A stretch of DNA of 17,361 nucleotides from Gemmatimonadales bacterium UBA2960 (lineage in GTDB: Bacteria; Gemmatimonadota; Gemmatimonadetes; Longimicrobiales; Gaopeijiaceae). Positions within the stretch are counted from its first letter, which is position 1. The number at the start of each line of letters is the position of its first letter. Below are positions 7,738 to 15,873 of the stretch, in pieces. The position numbers and the translations under genes are program-made. The DNA is taken from positions 1 through 17,361 of the forward strand of contig DEBI01000023.1 in the NCBI GenBank assembly GCA_002348465.1, given 5' to 3'. The notes below the pieces were generated by a model that had not been told where the DNA came from, did not search any database, and worked only from the letters and a program-made list of their open reading frames with translations.

Positions 7738-8988
7738 ATGGCCACTCCACTCGTCGCTCGTCGCCTCCGAGAAGGCCAGCTCAAGAAGTCGCCTATCCGC
7801 GAGATCATGAAACTCGCCGACCGACGCAACATCGTCGCGATGGGATTGGACCCCGACGATGTAATCTCGTTCGCTGGCGGTTGGGTCAATCACAAGGCGC
7901 CAGAGAAACTTAGGACCGAGTACTGTGCCATATCAGACGACCCTGTGTTGTTCCATGAATTAGGAGCATACTCCCCAACACGCGGACTTCCCAGCCTGCG
8001 CGAAGCCCTGCTCTCTGTGGACGCCGCGATGTACGGGACTCGTGACTTATCAGATGACAATATTCTGGTGGGGGGGAGCTCGACCCAGCTTACACACACG
8101 CTTTTTACCACACTACTCGATCCAGGGGATCGAGTAGTGCTGTTCGATCCATCTTACGCGAACTACGGACCGCAGCTAAACCTTGGGCCGGAAGGAACCG
8201 AAATCATTTGGCTTCCCGTATTCGATGCCGAAAAATGGGCATTTATGAGAGACAAAGATTCGATCGTCTCATCCTTCCAGGCACTCGTGTCGGAATACAA
8301 TCCAAGTCTCTTACTTTTCTCTTCACCGGATAACCCGACAAGTCGTTTGATCCCAGACGATGTCTTCGACGACATACTCCGTATAGCGGAACAAGCTGAT
8401 TGCTTCGTGATCGTGGACTTCGCATACCGGGCTCAGTGTTTCACCGAATTGGTTCCCGACCACTTTTCGGCCAGTCCGTCTGAACACCCAAACCTGATTC
8501 GTCTCCACTCCAACTCGAAATGGTGCCGTGGACTCGGGCGTCGCCTAGGGTGGGTCGAAGCCGCCCCCCATGTGATCGAAGCGCTCGAAATCGTTCAACA
8601 GAGCACGGCGCTGTGCCCAGACAGTGTCCACCAATACGCGCTCGCCGCCTACCTCAAGAAAGCACTATCTGATGGTTCTCTTCAGTCCTATATGAATGAG
8701 ACCAATGAACTGTACGAAAAAGCCGCCCGTCACACGACCGAGTGCATAGATCGTTACATAGGAATGCCGCGCCTAGACCCCCAGGGTGGCCTTTACACAG
8801 TCATGGACGTAGGTAGGAACGGCGACGAGTTCGTTCGCGAGGTCTTGGCCAGCACCGGGGTGATCTTTGTACCCGGTAGCGGTTTCGGCCCATCAATAAC
8901 GAACGGTGTACGGATCTCATACGGACCACTCGTTAATGACCTCGACAGGATCGAAGAAGGTATCCGGCGCGTGGGCGATGTTATTTAG
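7738..8988 (+). CDS. PLP-dependent aminotransferase, class I/II
   Basis: This 416-residue protein has the fold-type-I aminotransferase motifs in order: GAYSPTRGLPSLREAL (about 76-91), the phosphate-loop region GGSSTQ (112-117), LLDPGDRVVLFDPSY (126-140) with the aromatic residue that stacks on PLP, SPDNPTS (196-202, N199), DFAY (227-230), SNSK with PLP lysine K261 and R269 in RRLGW, and VRISYG with the carboxylate-binding R392. It moves amino groups between an amino acid and a 2-keto acid in the cytosol. The sequence resembles the 2-aminoadipate/aromatic aminotransferases related to MocR regulators, but it has no DNA-binding domain. It diverges from the ilvD operon, so a branched-chain keto acid substrate is possible but unproven. 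The ATG at 7738 has no strong ribosome binding site. The gene contains a striking perfect inverted repeat, listed separately. Confidence 0.92.
   Translation: MATPLVARRLREGQLKKSPIREIMKLADRRNIVAMGLDPDDVISFAGGWVNHKAPEKLRTEYCAISDDPVLFHELGAYSPTRGLPSLREALLSVDAAMYGTRDLSDDNILVGGSSTQLTHTLFTTLLDPGDRVVLFDPSYANYGPQLNLGPEGTEIIWLPVFDAEKWAFMRDKDSIVSSFQALVSEYNPSLLLFSSPDNPTSRLIPDDVFDDILRIAEQADCFVIVDFAYRAQCFTELVPDHFSASPSEHPNLIRLHSNSKWCRGLGRRLGWVEAAPHVIEALEIVQQSTALCPDSVHQYALAAYLKKALSDGSLQSYMNETNELYEKAARHTTECIDRYIGMPRLDPQGGLYTVMDVGRNGDEFVREVLASTGVIFVPGSGFGPSITNGVRISYGPLVNDLDRIEEGIRRVGDVI
8111..8139. repeat. Perfect inverted repeat, 13-base arms and 3-base loop, inside the aminotransferase gene
   Basis: CACTACTCGATCC (8111-8123) is followed by AGG and then by its exact reverse complement, GGATCGAGTAGTG (8127-8139). 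It covers codons for residues 125-134 (TLLDPGDRVV), a conserved turn of the enzyme. The encoded residues are normal for the family, so the symmetry comes from synonymous codon choice. In RNA it would form a very stable hairpin. No T run follows on either strand, so it is not a standard terminator. Confidence 0.9.
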
Positions 8989-9051
8989 CAATAGTGAGAA
9001 CGAACGACTTCGGTAAACAGAATAAGCTTTGCGAACCCGATAATGCCCCCC

Positions 9052-9585
9052 TCAATTCGCTGTTGCATCGTACATCCACCCCATCACCCACCAACGATCA
9101 TTGTCCCATAAGAGCGTTATGCTGTTCGTCCCTGTATCAAAGGGCTCGCCACCAGGTTCGCGAGCAGAAGCATAGTGGCTCCATACATGAACCATATTGC
9201 CTGACTGCTGAACCACTCGACCCGTTTCCCACTCGTAAAAAGCAGCCGAACGAACTCCCCCTTCGCCATGGTATTCGTCGAGAGACATCACACTCACATT
9301 AGGCCTACCCTCCTGGTCAACCCCAGCAATCGCGACCCACGCGTCAGGATGGTGAAGGGAACGATCACGCTCCACGTCAGCTGGCTCACCAGCCGGACCC
9401 GAAATCACGTCGTAATACGCTTCGATGATTCCATCTATCGATGAAACATCCGCGACCCGAACTTCCTGGGCATCGCTAGGTTGGCCGAACCCCATCGCAA
9501 GAATCGTAAATGTCAGGCTGAGCACACCCGAGAAGACTCGCCTCTGATTTTGCCCAGAAACCTCACCCTTTAAGCTCAGAATCAT
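9052..9585 (-). CDS. Exported NTF2-like protein
   Basis: This 177-residue protein has a hydrophobic signal segment at about 17-34 and a probable cleavage site after Ser-Asp-Ala (37-39). The mature part (about 45-175) looks like a DUF4440/SnoaL-type cone-shaped NTF2 fold: an N-terminal helix (SIDGIIEAYYDVIS), the HHPDAW segment, a central LDEYH helix, and the closing strands NMVHVWSHYAS and TNSITLLWDNDRWWVMGWMYD, which are typical of this fold. Such domains often bind small ligands or act as accessory subunits, and no catalytic residues can be assigned. The ATG overlaps the stop of the large VPS10-like gene as ATGA, so the two proteins are probably made in a fixed ratio and may work together outside the cytoplasm. 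Confidence 0.8.
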   Translation of the reverse strand: MILSLKGEVSGQNQRRVFSGVLSLTFTILAMGFGQPSDAQEVRVADVSSIDGIIEAYYDVISGPAGEPADVERDRSLHHPDAWVAIAGVDQEGRPNVSVMSLDEYHGEGGVRSAAFYEWETGRVVQQSGNMVHVWSHYASAREPGGEPFDTGTNSITLLWDNDRWWVMGWMYDATAN

Positions 9586-12500
9586 GAGACCGGCCTCCTC
9601 AGTCTCGGGGGTGCAATAATGATTGAGAAACCAGCCTCCTGAATCATTCGATTGAATGCGTCCAACCTAGGCCCAAGTAATTCATCACTAGTCGCTCGGT
9701 GAACCGTCCAACGCGCTCGAAGATCAGACAACACTTCACGTGATCCCATACTTACGCCCGTTTCCGCGCCATCCGCGTTCCCATGGAGAAACACATACTG
9801 GAACTTCAGGCGACTCGGGAAATTGATCACGGTCTGTCCATCTACTACGCGACGCTGATAGAGGGAGTCAGCCACATTCTCAAGCTCTTGGGCTAGATTT
9901 TCACCCTCTTCGGCCACTGGACCGGTCCCTACCTCATCTCCCGCTCTCTCAAGAAACGTTTCGATCTGTTCCCTTACATCATTATTGCGACTAACCGTCC
10001 GATGGATCGCTGACAGTTCAGCTGCGACCTGGGCCACGAACTGGTCCTGCTCTACGTATTCCTGCAGGGTGGTCTCAACTCTTGGATCTTTTCTAACTGT
10101 GAGCACTTCCTCCATGTGCCAATCACCGACACTGAGCTCGACTACGTAGTCTCCTGGTATCACGCGCCGGCCTTGAAGAGAACCGAAAACATAAGCGCCT
10201 GGAATATTAGGGATGTTCTCGTGACGAAGATTCCACACGATACGATTGTGGCCGGTGTGGACTAGAAGTGAGGAGGCACCTGGGCTGACCTCTTGATCCG
10301 GCTGGGTGGACAGGGTCCGAATCACATCACCCGCGGGAGTTCTGACTGTAACTGCGACGGACTCACCGTCGGGAACTTCTCCCAACATGAAGTCGATCAC
10401 TGCACCGCTTGGACCATTGACTCCCTCGCCACCACCACCGAAGCCGCTACCACCGGCAAGTCGATAAGCATGACGAGGGGAATAGAGATGGTGACCATGT
10501 TCGTCCCCAACTGGAACATCTCGCGCTGCCTGCTGCAGTGGAGACAGATCGTCTAGAATCCAGAAGCTTCTACCCGAGGTAGCAACCACGAGGTCATTCT
10601 CGCGTTCATGCACAATCAGGTCATTGATCGGCGTATTCGGAAGGTTTAGTTGCAACGACTGCCAGAGCTCACCACCGTTGAACGACACATAGATCCCGGT
10701 TTCCGTCCCGGCATAAAGCAACCCCGGCGTGCGTGGATCTTCACGCACGACATGCACCCACGCCTCATCGGCAAATCCATCTGAGATTTCTTCCCAGTTC
10801 TCGCCGTAGTCGCGCGTAACATAAGCCATCGGAGTGAAGTCGTTGAACTTGTATCTGTTTATCGCCGCATAGGCCACCGCGGGATCATGCGGGGATACAG
10901 CGATCTCGTTTACCATGACCTCACCCCAGGCATCAGGTGTCACATCATGCCACGTCGCACCAGCATCCCGTGTCAGATGAACAAGCCCGTCATCACTCCC
11001 AGTCCAAAGTACACCCTCTTCGTGTGCAGACTCGCTCAGAGCGTATATGGTTCCGTATATCTCCCCCCCTGCCCCCTCGTTCGTTATCGGCCCACCTCCA
11101 TATCCCTGTTTTGCGTCTTCGTCCCGCGTAAGATCTGGGCTGATCTCTTCCCACGTCATCCCACGATCCCGAGAACGGACCACGTGATTCGATGCGTGGT
11201 AAATGGTTTTCGGGTCATGTTGAGAAACGAGAATAGGAGCACTCCAATTGTACCGATACTTCATCTCACGACTCTGGAGCGCAGCGGGCATCACCGGATA
11301 AGCCGCTATGTCGCGCTGAGACATCGTTCGGTGATCCCACTCACCAATTATCCCCATATAGCATCCCGCATACACGAACCGAGGGTCGTCAGCATCGAAC
11401 GACGGCCTCGCGCTCTCACATCCAGCTATCGAATACCAGTCCTTCCAAGTGACTCCGCCCTGACCGCGGCTCGCTATAGCGATTGCGCTGTTGTCCTGCT
11501 GGCCTCCATACACATAGTACGGAAAGCGATTATCCACATTCACTCGGTAAAACTGCGCAGTAGGCTGATTATTCAGTGTGGACCATGATCCCCCGGCATT
11601 GAAGGATACATGAGCCCCTCCATCGTTTGCGTTGATCATGACCTTGTTGTCATCAGGATTTATCCAAAGGTCGTGTGTGTCACCGTGCAGAACGGGAACG
11701 TTTGAGAAGGTTCGTCCTCCGTCGATCGATTTCATCATCGGAGCGTTGAGAACGTACACGGTCTCTTCATCCACAGGATCAGCGAAGACTTCGATGTAGT
11801 ACCATGCACGCGCCCTTATCGTCCAGTCATCGCTCACTAGTTCCCATGACGCTCCGGCATCATCCGAGCGAAAGAGGCCGCCACCGGGATCAGCTTCAAC
11901 CATCGCAAAAAGTCGATCGGAGTTCGCCCGAGAAACATCAATCGCGGTCTTACCCATTAGCTCAGGCAAACCCTCGTTGATTTCATCCCACGAATCACCT
12001 CCGTCTGTCGACTTCCAAAAGCCACTACCCGGACCTCCGCTAACCACCTGCCACGGCAAACGCCGGTGATCCCAGAACGAAGCGTATAGAATCCTCGGAT
12101 TAGTCATATCCATTGAGAGATCCGACGCACCGGAATTGTGATCTACCGTGAGCACTAGGTCCCAGGTCTGACCTCCATCTTTCGATCGATAGATACCCCT
12201 TTCTGGATTGGCTCCATATGGAGCACCCTGAGCCGCCACATACACTAAGTCCGGATTGTTAGGGTGAACACGTATCCTAGAGATAGATCGCGTACCTTCG
12301 AGCCCTAGATGCTTCCATGTCCGACCCGCATCCGTTGATCCGTAGACGCCGTCACCATGCGAGGTCATCACTCCCCGTATAGCGTGCTCCCCCATCCCCA
12401 CATACACCACGTTTGGATCAGACTCTGCCACGGCAATCGCACCAACCGACGATGTGCCGAGCTGCCCATCGGTGATATTGCGCCATGTTGTGCCCGCGTC

Positions 12501-12770
12501 TTCCGTTTTCCAGACTCCGCCACCGACCGTCCCCATGTAGTAGGTAAGCGGTTTGCCAACTACCCCGGTCGAGGCCACGGAACGCCCGCCTCGAAACGGA
12601 CCGATCCCCCTCCACTGCATCGAATAGAAAGCGGCGGGGTCTACTGGAAGCTCCTGAGCTCTGAGGTTGAAATCAGGGCCTAGGACACAAAGAAGAGCAA
12701 AGAACATGACCAAACGGATTGAACGTCGACGGCAAGCGCGATCACTCAATCTGACAACCGGGAACTGCAT
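9582..12770 (-). CDS. VPS10/sortilin-like beta-propeller (BNR repeat) secreted protein
   Basis: This 1062-residue protein has a Sec signal peptide (basic n-region 9-19, hydrophobic core 20-31, probable cleavage after Ala at 38). Repeated Asp-box motifs (SxDxGxTW) occur at about 88-96, 145-152, 196-203, 254-261, 302-309, 348-355 and 389-396, with further degenerate copies such as RSRDRGMTW, LTRDAGATW and VTRDYGENW. The YGGQQDNS segment near 421-428 is typical of the family. A beta-sandwich domain follows (WNLRHE near 846-851, VIPGDYVVEL near 870-879), then a mostly helical tail (about 900-1035). Relatives are often labelled glycosyl hydrolase or sialidase because of the Asp boxes, but the real activity is generally unknown; export plus binding of sugars or peptides is likely. 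It has a strong ribosome binding site and shares a 4-base overlap with the NTF2-like gene. A clear paralog lies at 15923-17361. Confidence 0.92.
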   Translation of the reverse strand: MQFPVVRLSDRACRRRSIRLVMFFALLCVLGPDFNLRAQELPVDPAAFYSMQWRGIGPFRGGRSVASTGVVGKPLTYYMGTVGGGVWKTEDAGTTWRNITDGQLGTSSVGAIAVAESDPNVVYVGMGEHAIRGVMTSHGDGVYGSTDAGRTWKHLGLEGTRSISRIRVHPNNPDLVYVAAQGAPYGANPERGIYRSKDGGQTWDLVLTVDHNSGASDLSMDMTNPRILYASFWDHRRLPWQVVSGGPGSGFWKSTDGGDSWDEINEGLPELMGKTAIDVSRANSDRLFAMVEADPGGGLFRSDDAGASWELVSDDWTIRARAWYYIEVFADPVDEETVYVLNAPMMKSIDGGRTFSNVPVLHGDTHDLWINPDDNKVMINANDGGAHVSFNAGGSWSTLNNQPTAQFYRVNVDNRFPYYVYGGQQDNSAIAIASRGQGGVTWKDWYSIAGCESARPSFDADDPRFVYAGCYMGIIGEWDHRTMSQRDIAAYPVMPAALQSREMKYRYNWSAPILVSQHDPKTIYHASNHVVRSRDRGMTWEEISPDLTRDEDAKQGYGGGPITNEGAGGEIYGTIYALSESAHEEGVLWTGSDDGLVHLTRDAGATWHDVTPDAWGEVMVNEIAVSPHDPAVAYAAINRYKFNDFTPMAYVTRDYGENWEEISDGFADEAWVHVVREDPRTPGLLYAGTETGIYVSFNGGELWQSLQLNLPNTPINDLIVHERENDLVVATSGRSFWILDDLSPLQQAARDVPVGDEHGHHLYSPRHAYRLAGGSGFGGGGEGVNGPSGAVIDFMLGEVPDGESVAVTVRTPAGDVIRTLSTQPDQEVSPGASSLLVHTGHNRIVWNLRHENIPNIPGAYVFGSLQGRRVIPGDYVVELSVGDWHMEEVLTVRKDPRVETTLQEYVEQDQFVAQVAAELSAIHRTVSRNNDVREQIETFLERAGDEVGTGPVAEEGENLAQELENVADSLYQRRVVDGQTVINFPSRLKFQYVFLHGNADGAETGVSMGSREVLSDLRARWTVHRATSDELLGPRLDAFNRMIQEAGFSIIIAPPRLRRPVS

Positions 12771-12777
12771 GCGGATT

Positions 12778-12811
12778 CCTCCATTCGGGTTCAGGGATCA
12801 AGTTCCCCGAA
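12778..12811 (-). promoter_or_regulatory. Leader hairpins and ribosome binding site of the VPS10-like gene
   Basis: On the minus strand GGAGG (12782-12778) lies 7 bases before the ATG at 12770. Just upstream, TTCGGGG (12811-12805) can pair either with CCCTGAA (12796-12790, one G-U pair, 8-base loop) or, through its first six bases, with CCCGAA (12789-12784). The second partner ends one base before the ribosome binding site. The two pairings exclude each other. The ribosome binding site is well supported. A regulatory role of the hairpins is speculative. Confidence 0.5.
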
Positions 12812-12964
12812 CAGAACTCAGGCAGCAAGCGACACCGCCCGAATAGTTTATGACTGTCAATCAATCAAGTAAGCGCCGGTCCCACCAACAGTCCCCCTAA
12901 GCCCTAGGAAACCATAGACGTCTCTAGTGTATCTGGATAACCAATACTCTGCCCCGACAAAACA

Positions 12965-13456
12965 GTGACCCCACTCTACCGTATCGCGCTTCGACTGACC
13001 TTCGCCCTCTTCTTGGGCGCCGGCTCGGCTACAGCACAGTCTACAGAGGACGTCAGCAGGCTGAGCGGAGTCACAACAATAGACATACGTGTCGAGGCAA
13101 ACTGGGATGAAGCGATCACCATGGACGCCGGAGGCGCTACGGCTGATCAGTTCAGTCAAGCGCTGCGGATGATGTTCGAGCAAACTATCTCTTCAGCAGA
13201 AAGAGCTCCTGTCGTCCGACCAAGCGCCCGCTATACCATCGCCTGCCATGTCGACACGTTCTACGAGCCAGGCCAGATCATATACTCGCTCCGAACACAA
13301 CTTGAAGAAGACGACAGCGACGGGGCTCCGGTCATCCGCTGGATTCGATCATGGGTAGGTTCGTTCAGCATGCAACAAATGCACGTAATGTTCACATTAG
13401 GGCAAGCGTGCGCGGAACGATTCCTTGGCGACTGGCAAAGCGCAAATTCACGATGA
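12965..13456 (+). CDS. Small exported protein of unknown function
   Basis: This 163-residue protein has a good Sec signal peptide (about 1-24, cleavage Ala-Thr-Ala before Gln-Ser). The mature part has an early strand (TTIDIRVEANWDEA), a helix (ADQFSQALRMMFEQTISSA), a central segment with paired strands and one cysteine (RYTIACHVDTFYE, IIYSLRTQLEED), and a C-terminal amphipathic helix with a second cysteine (MHVMFTLGQACAERFLGDW). I do not recognise a family. The alternating strand-helix pattern fits a small periplasmic alpha/beta domain. The start must be the GTG at 12965: an in-frame stop lies at 12938-12940 and no other start fits before the signal peptide. No ribosome binding site is visible. 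It is divergent from the VPS10-like gene and lies 100 bases before another exported protein. Confidence 0.7.
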   Translation: MTPLYRIALRLTFALFLGAGSATAQSTEDVSRLSGVTTIDIRVEANWDEAITMDAGGATADQFSQALRMMFEQTISSAERAPVVRPSARYTIACHVDTFYEPGQIIYSLRTQLEEDDSDGAPVIRWIRSWVGSFSMQQMHVMFTLGQACAERFLGDWQSANSR

Positions 13457-13556
13457 GGTAGTAAATCGTCAACGTGGAGGGGCGTGCGCAACAATACTCG
13501 GTGCACTTATCATTCGGGATCTTAAAACCCAAGAAGATCTCAGCCCAAAAGGTCCA

Positions 13557-14066
13557 ATGAGAAAGCCCTCACTCTTTATCGCGCTGGTTTATATCGTGTT
13601 TCCTCTCAGTGCTGCCGGACAGTCGATCTCAGCAGACGCGGCCTACGGTGACATAGCACTGTCAGCAGGCTTCACCCCGGACCCCTGGGCAAAGCATCTG
13701 ACGGCCGGTGGCTCGATAAGCCCCGACCATGGATCGTGCTCATATGGATATGTAGCCAACGCTCCCGATATCGAACTCACATGGGAAGGCGGAGGATCCA
13801 CCCTATACATCTACGTGATGTCAAAGGGAGGAGCAGACGCAACACTCCTAGTAAACACACCTGACGGCTCTTGGTCCTGTGACGACGACGGCTTCGGAGA
13901 CACGGACCCAATCATCCAAATAGCAAAGGCGCCATCAGGCGTGTACGACATCTGGGTCGGTACATACAGCTCCTCTACCTTCGGGGCCACACTCTTCGTT
14001 TCAGAGTTGGACCCACGCAACGCGCTCGGTTCCTTCTTCGAAGACGCTGAAGTGATCCGTAGGTAG
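13557..14066 (+). CDS. Small exported protein with a PPC-like beta domain
   Basis: This 169-residue protein has a Sec signal peptide (1-21, cleavage before Gln-Ser). The mature part reads as one all-beta domain: YGDIALSAGFTPDPW, HLTAGGSIS, GYVANAPDIELTW, LYIYVMSKGGADATLLVNTPDG, SWSCDDDGFGDTDP and GVYDIWVGTYSSSTFGATLFVSEL. The order DATLLVNTPDGSWSCDDD, then SGVYDIWVGTY, is typical of bacterial pre-peptidase C-terminal (PPC)-like jelly-roll domains. These usually sit beside secreted peptidases and are sometimes annotated 'peptidase S1' without a catalytic centre. Two cysteines (one in GSCSYGY, one in SWSC) may form a disulfide, and the Asp-rich loop may bind calcium. No catalytic residues are evident. 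AAAAGG lies 4 bases before the chosen ATG. An in-frame ATG at 13425 would bury the signal peptide and overlap the previous gene. Confidence 0.75.
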   Translation: MRKPSLFIALVYIVFPLSAAGQSISADAAYGDIALSAGFTPDPWAKHLTAGGSISPDHGSCSYGYVANAPDIELTWEGGGSTLYIYVMSKGGADATLLVNTPDGSWSCDDDGFGDTDPIIQIAKAPSGVYDIWVGTYSSSTFGATLFVSELDPRNALGSFFEDAEVIRR

Positions 14067-14220
14067 TTGCTAAAGGAGCCGGGCTAGGATCTCTGCGTGT
14101 TAGACAAAGATTCCATATCGGTTAGAAGCGTAAGAATCTTGATCTCGAGCGGGGAAAGCAGCGACAAGTAAATTCCCCCGCCGAAACGACGTCCGTGCCA
14201 CTGACTACCCAAGGGGAAAA

Positions 14221-15279
14221 ATGGAAATCTCAGCACGCTCGTTCTTAGAGGACCTCTTATCCGCGCCTGGCGTATCTGGCTACGAGCAGGCCGTCCAAGA
14301 GATCGTTCGTGAATACGTCAAACCGTTTGCTGAGGAAATCCAAACAGACCTGCACGGCAACGTAATCGCTACTACAAATGCTGGTGGAAGTCCTACCTTG
14401 ATGTTCGATGGGCACTGCGACCAGTTAGGTATGGTAGTCTCCCATATCGATGAATCAGGATACCTCTTCTTTCAGACGGTAGGAGGGTGGGATCCACAGC
14501 AACTCGTCGGTCAGCGGGTGAACGTCTGGGCAGCGAATACTACCGTCGCCGGAGTAATCTCCCGCAAAGCAATCCACTTGCTCACCGATGACGAGAAAAA
14601 AAAGGTTGTTGATCCTGAGAAGATGTGGATCGATATCGGCGCAAAAGACCGAGACGACGCAGCTTCAGTCATTTCTATCGGTGACGCCATAACGGTTCAG
14701 CTCGGTATTCAAGAAATGTGGAACGGGATTGCCAATGCTCCTGCGATGGACAACCGCACTGGTGTATGGGTGGTTTTCGAGGCAATGCGCCGCGCAGCAG
14801 ATAAAGGAGTGTCCTGCAAACTGGTAGGAGCGTCCACAGTGCAAGAAGAAATAGGGCTCCGAGGCGCGCGGACCGCCGCCTATAGCATCGACCCTCAAGT
14901 AGCGATCGCAGTCGATGTCACACACGCAACTGATTGTCCCGGGGTCGACAAGAAACAGCTCGGTATTATCGACTTGGGTTCAGGACCCGTGGTTTCACGA
15001 GGGCCAAATATCAATCCGCGAGTGCACCAACGACTGGAGTCGATCGCAAAAACCGCCGAGATCCCTGTCCAAATAGCGGCATTAGGTCGAGCCGCACCCA
15101 ACGACTCAAACGCACTCCAAGTCACACGTGCCGGTGTAGCTACAGGATTGGTCCAAATCCCCAACCGCTATATGCACAGCGCAGTCGAGACTGTGGCCCT
15201 CTCTGATCTCGACGCTGCGGCTAACCTACTCGCTCAGTTCGCATGTGGGCTCAGCCCTGAGGATTCGTTCGTTCCCTAA
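14221..15279 (+). CDS. M42 family metallo-aminopeptidase
   Basis: This 352-residue protein is of usual length for the M42 family (glutamyl aminopeptidase/TET peptidase, sometimes mislabelled endoglucanase). All expected residues are visible: metal ligand H65 in DGHCDQLG, bridging D177 in AMDNRTG, catalytic E209 and ligand E210 in VQEEIGLRGA, D232 in VDVTHATD, and H319 in YMHSAVE. The segment about 75-165 between H65 and D177 is the PDZ-like dimerisation domain that helps build the dodecameric cytosolic shell. The enzyme removes N-terminal residues from short peptides and fits a lineage that imports peptides. AAGGGG lies 4 bases before the ATG. The gap 14067-14220 upstream holds no feature I can identify. 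The small-protein genes before it are co-directional, but with 154 bases between it may have its own promoter. Confidence 0.93.
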   Translation: MEISARSFLEDLLSAPGVSGYEQAVQEIVREYVKPFAEEIQTDLHGNVIATTNAGGSPTLMFDGHCDQLGMVVSHIDESGYLFFQTVGGWDPQQLVGQRVNVWAANTTVAGVISRKAIHLLTDDEKKKVVDPEKMWIDIGAKDRDDAASVISIGDAITVQLGIQEMWNGIANAPAMDNRTGVWVVFEAMRRAADKGVSCKLVGASTVQEEIGLRGARTAAYSIDPQVAIAVDVTHATDCPGVDKKQLGIIDLGSGPVVSRGPNINPRVHQRLESIAKTAEIPVQIAALGRAAPNDSNALQVTRAGVATGLVQIPNRYMHSAVETVALSDLDAAANLLAQFACGLSPEDSFVP

Positions 15280-15333
15280 CGGCCACGCGTTTGGAATGAA
15301 CCGAATCCGCGTCAGCCAATCTACTCGGTGTGT

Positions 15334-15353
15334 CGGAGAACTTGTCTTCTCCG
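15334..15353. terminator. Hairpin between convergent genes
   Basis: CGGAGAA (15334-15340) and TTCTCCG (15347-15353) form a perfect 7-base-pair stem with a 6-base loop. It lies 54 bases after the M42 stop and 2 bases after the stop of the convergent membrane-protein gene, a usual place for a bidirectional terminator. Neither strand has a T run after it, so it may instead stabilise mRNA 3' ends or need a factor for termination. Confidence 0.4.
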
Positions 15354-15355
15354 GT

Positions 15356-15844
15356 TCAATCTCGAACAGGCAATCGATCAATATCACGTTTGGCGTCCAA
15401 GAGATCCCGATTCTCAGACATTCTTGCTACGACGAGTGTGATCAAAGCAGCGATCGCACCGCCCACACACAAAGGTCCCAACAGTGCCAAGGTGATTTGT
15501 CCTATGGGGGCATTGGGAGAGATCAATCCTAAGCTCAGCAGTAAAGCTGGAAAGCTGCTAGCTAAGGCTCCTCCCATAGCACCGAATATTGCGAAGCGAC
15601 CTAATGAGAGCTCTTCGAAGCGGGTATTTTTCCCGGCAAATGCTAGAACGATAGAAAACCCTGCCCCACCCAAAAAAGCGGGAATAGCTAGCGCTGCTGG
15701 CCATATATCGACTGCGTTTGTGACTGAATTTGGCCAGATATTTCCTATTAACTCAGGTATCCCGCCTAGTAGAAAAGCAACCACGGCCCAACTGAGACCC
15801 ACTCCGATTCCCCCGCGGATCTTCAGTAAAAAGTCCATGATCAT
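15356..15844 (-). CDS. Four-helix membrane protein of unknown function
   Basis: This 162-residue protein is very hydrophobic and rich in Gly and Ala. It has four predicted membrane segments at about 11-35, 46-70, 84-108 and 115-140, and a short basic/acidic C-terminal tail (SENRDLLDAKRDIDRLPVRD) that is probably cytosolic. The loop after the second segment carries charged residues (GKNTRFEELSLGR). I do not recognise a family and see no catalytic motif. A second ATG at 15838, two codons in, could also be the start; there is no strong ribosome binding site. It is convergent with the M42 gene and lies downstream of the second VPS10-like gene on the same strand, 78 bases away. Confidence 0.7.
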   Translation of the reverse strand: MIMDFLLKIRGGIGVGLSWAVVAFLLGGIPELIGNIWPNSVTNAVDIWPAALAIPAFLGGAGFSIVLAFAGKNTRFEELSLGRFAIFGAMGGALASSFPALLLSLGLISPNAPIGQITLALLGPLCVGGAIAALITLVVARMSENRDLLDAKRDIDRLPVRD

Positions 15845-15873
15845 CAGTGTTTAGTCGTCTCAGATATACCCCT

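Noticed and set aside
10887..11588. Long plus-strand open frame of 233 codons opposite the large VPS10-like gene
   Set aside because: The minus-strand frame shows family motifs throughout. The antisense product has no recognisable domain and an odd composition rich in Arg, Pro, His and Ser.
12855..12860. Perfect TTGACA on the minus strand upstream of the VPS10-like gene
   Set aside because: No convincing -10 element is found 16-18 bases further along, so I do not call a promoter.
13425..13556. Possible longer N-terminus of the PPC-like protein
   Set aside because: It would overlap the previous gene and place a signal peptide 45 residues inside the protein. The ATG at 13557 has a good ribosome binding site.
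14595..14603. Run of eight A residues in the M42 gene that contains the slippery heptamer A AAA AAG in the correct frame
   Set aside because: A -1 shift would reach a stop within three codons, there is no upstream ribosome-binding-like stimulator and no strong downstream hairpin, and the 0-frame protein is complete and canonical.
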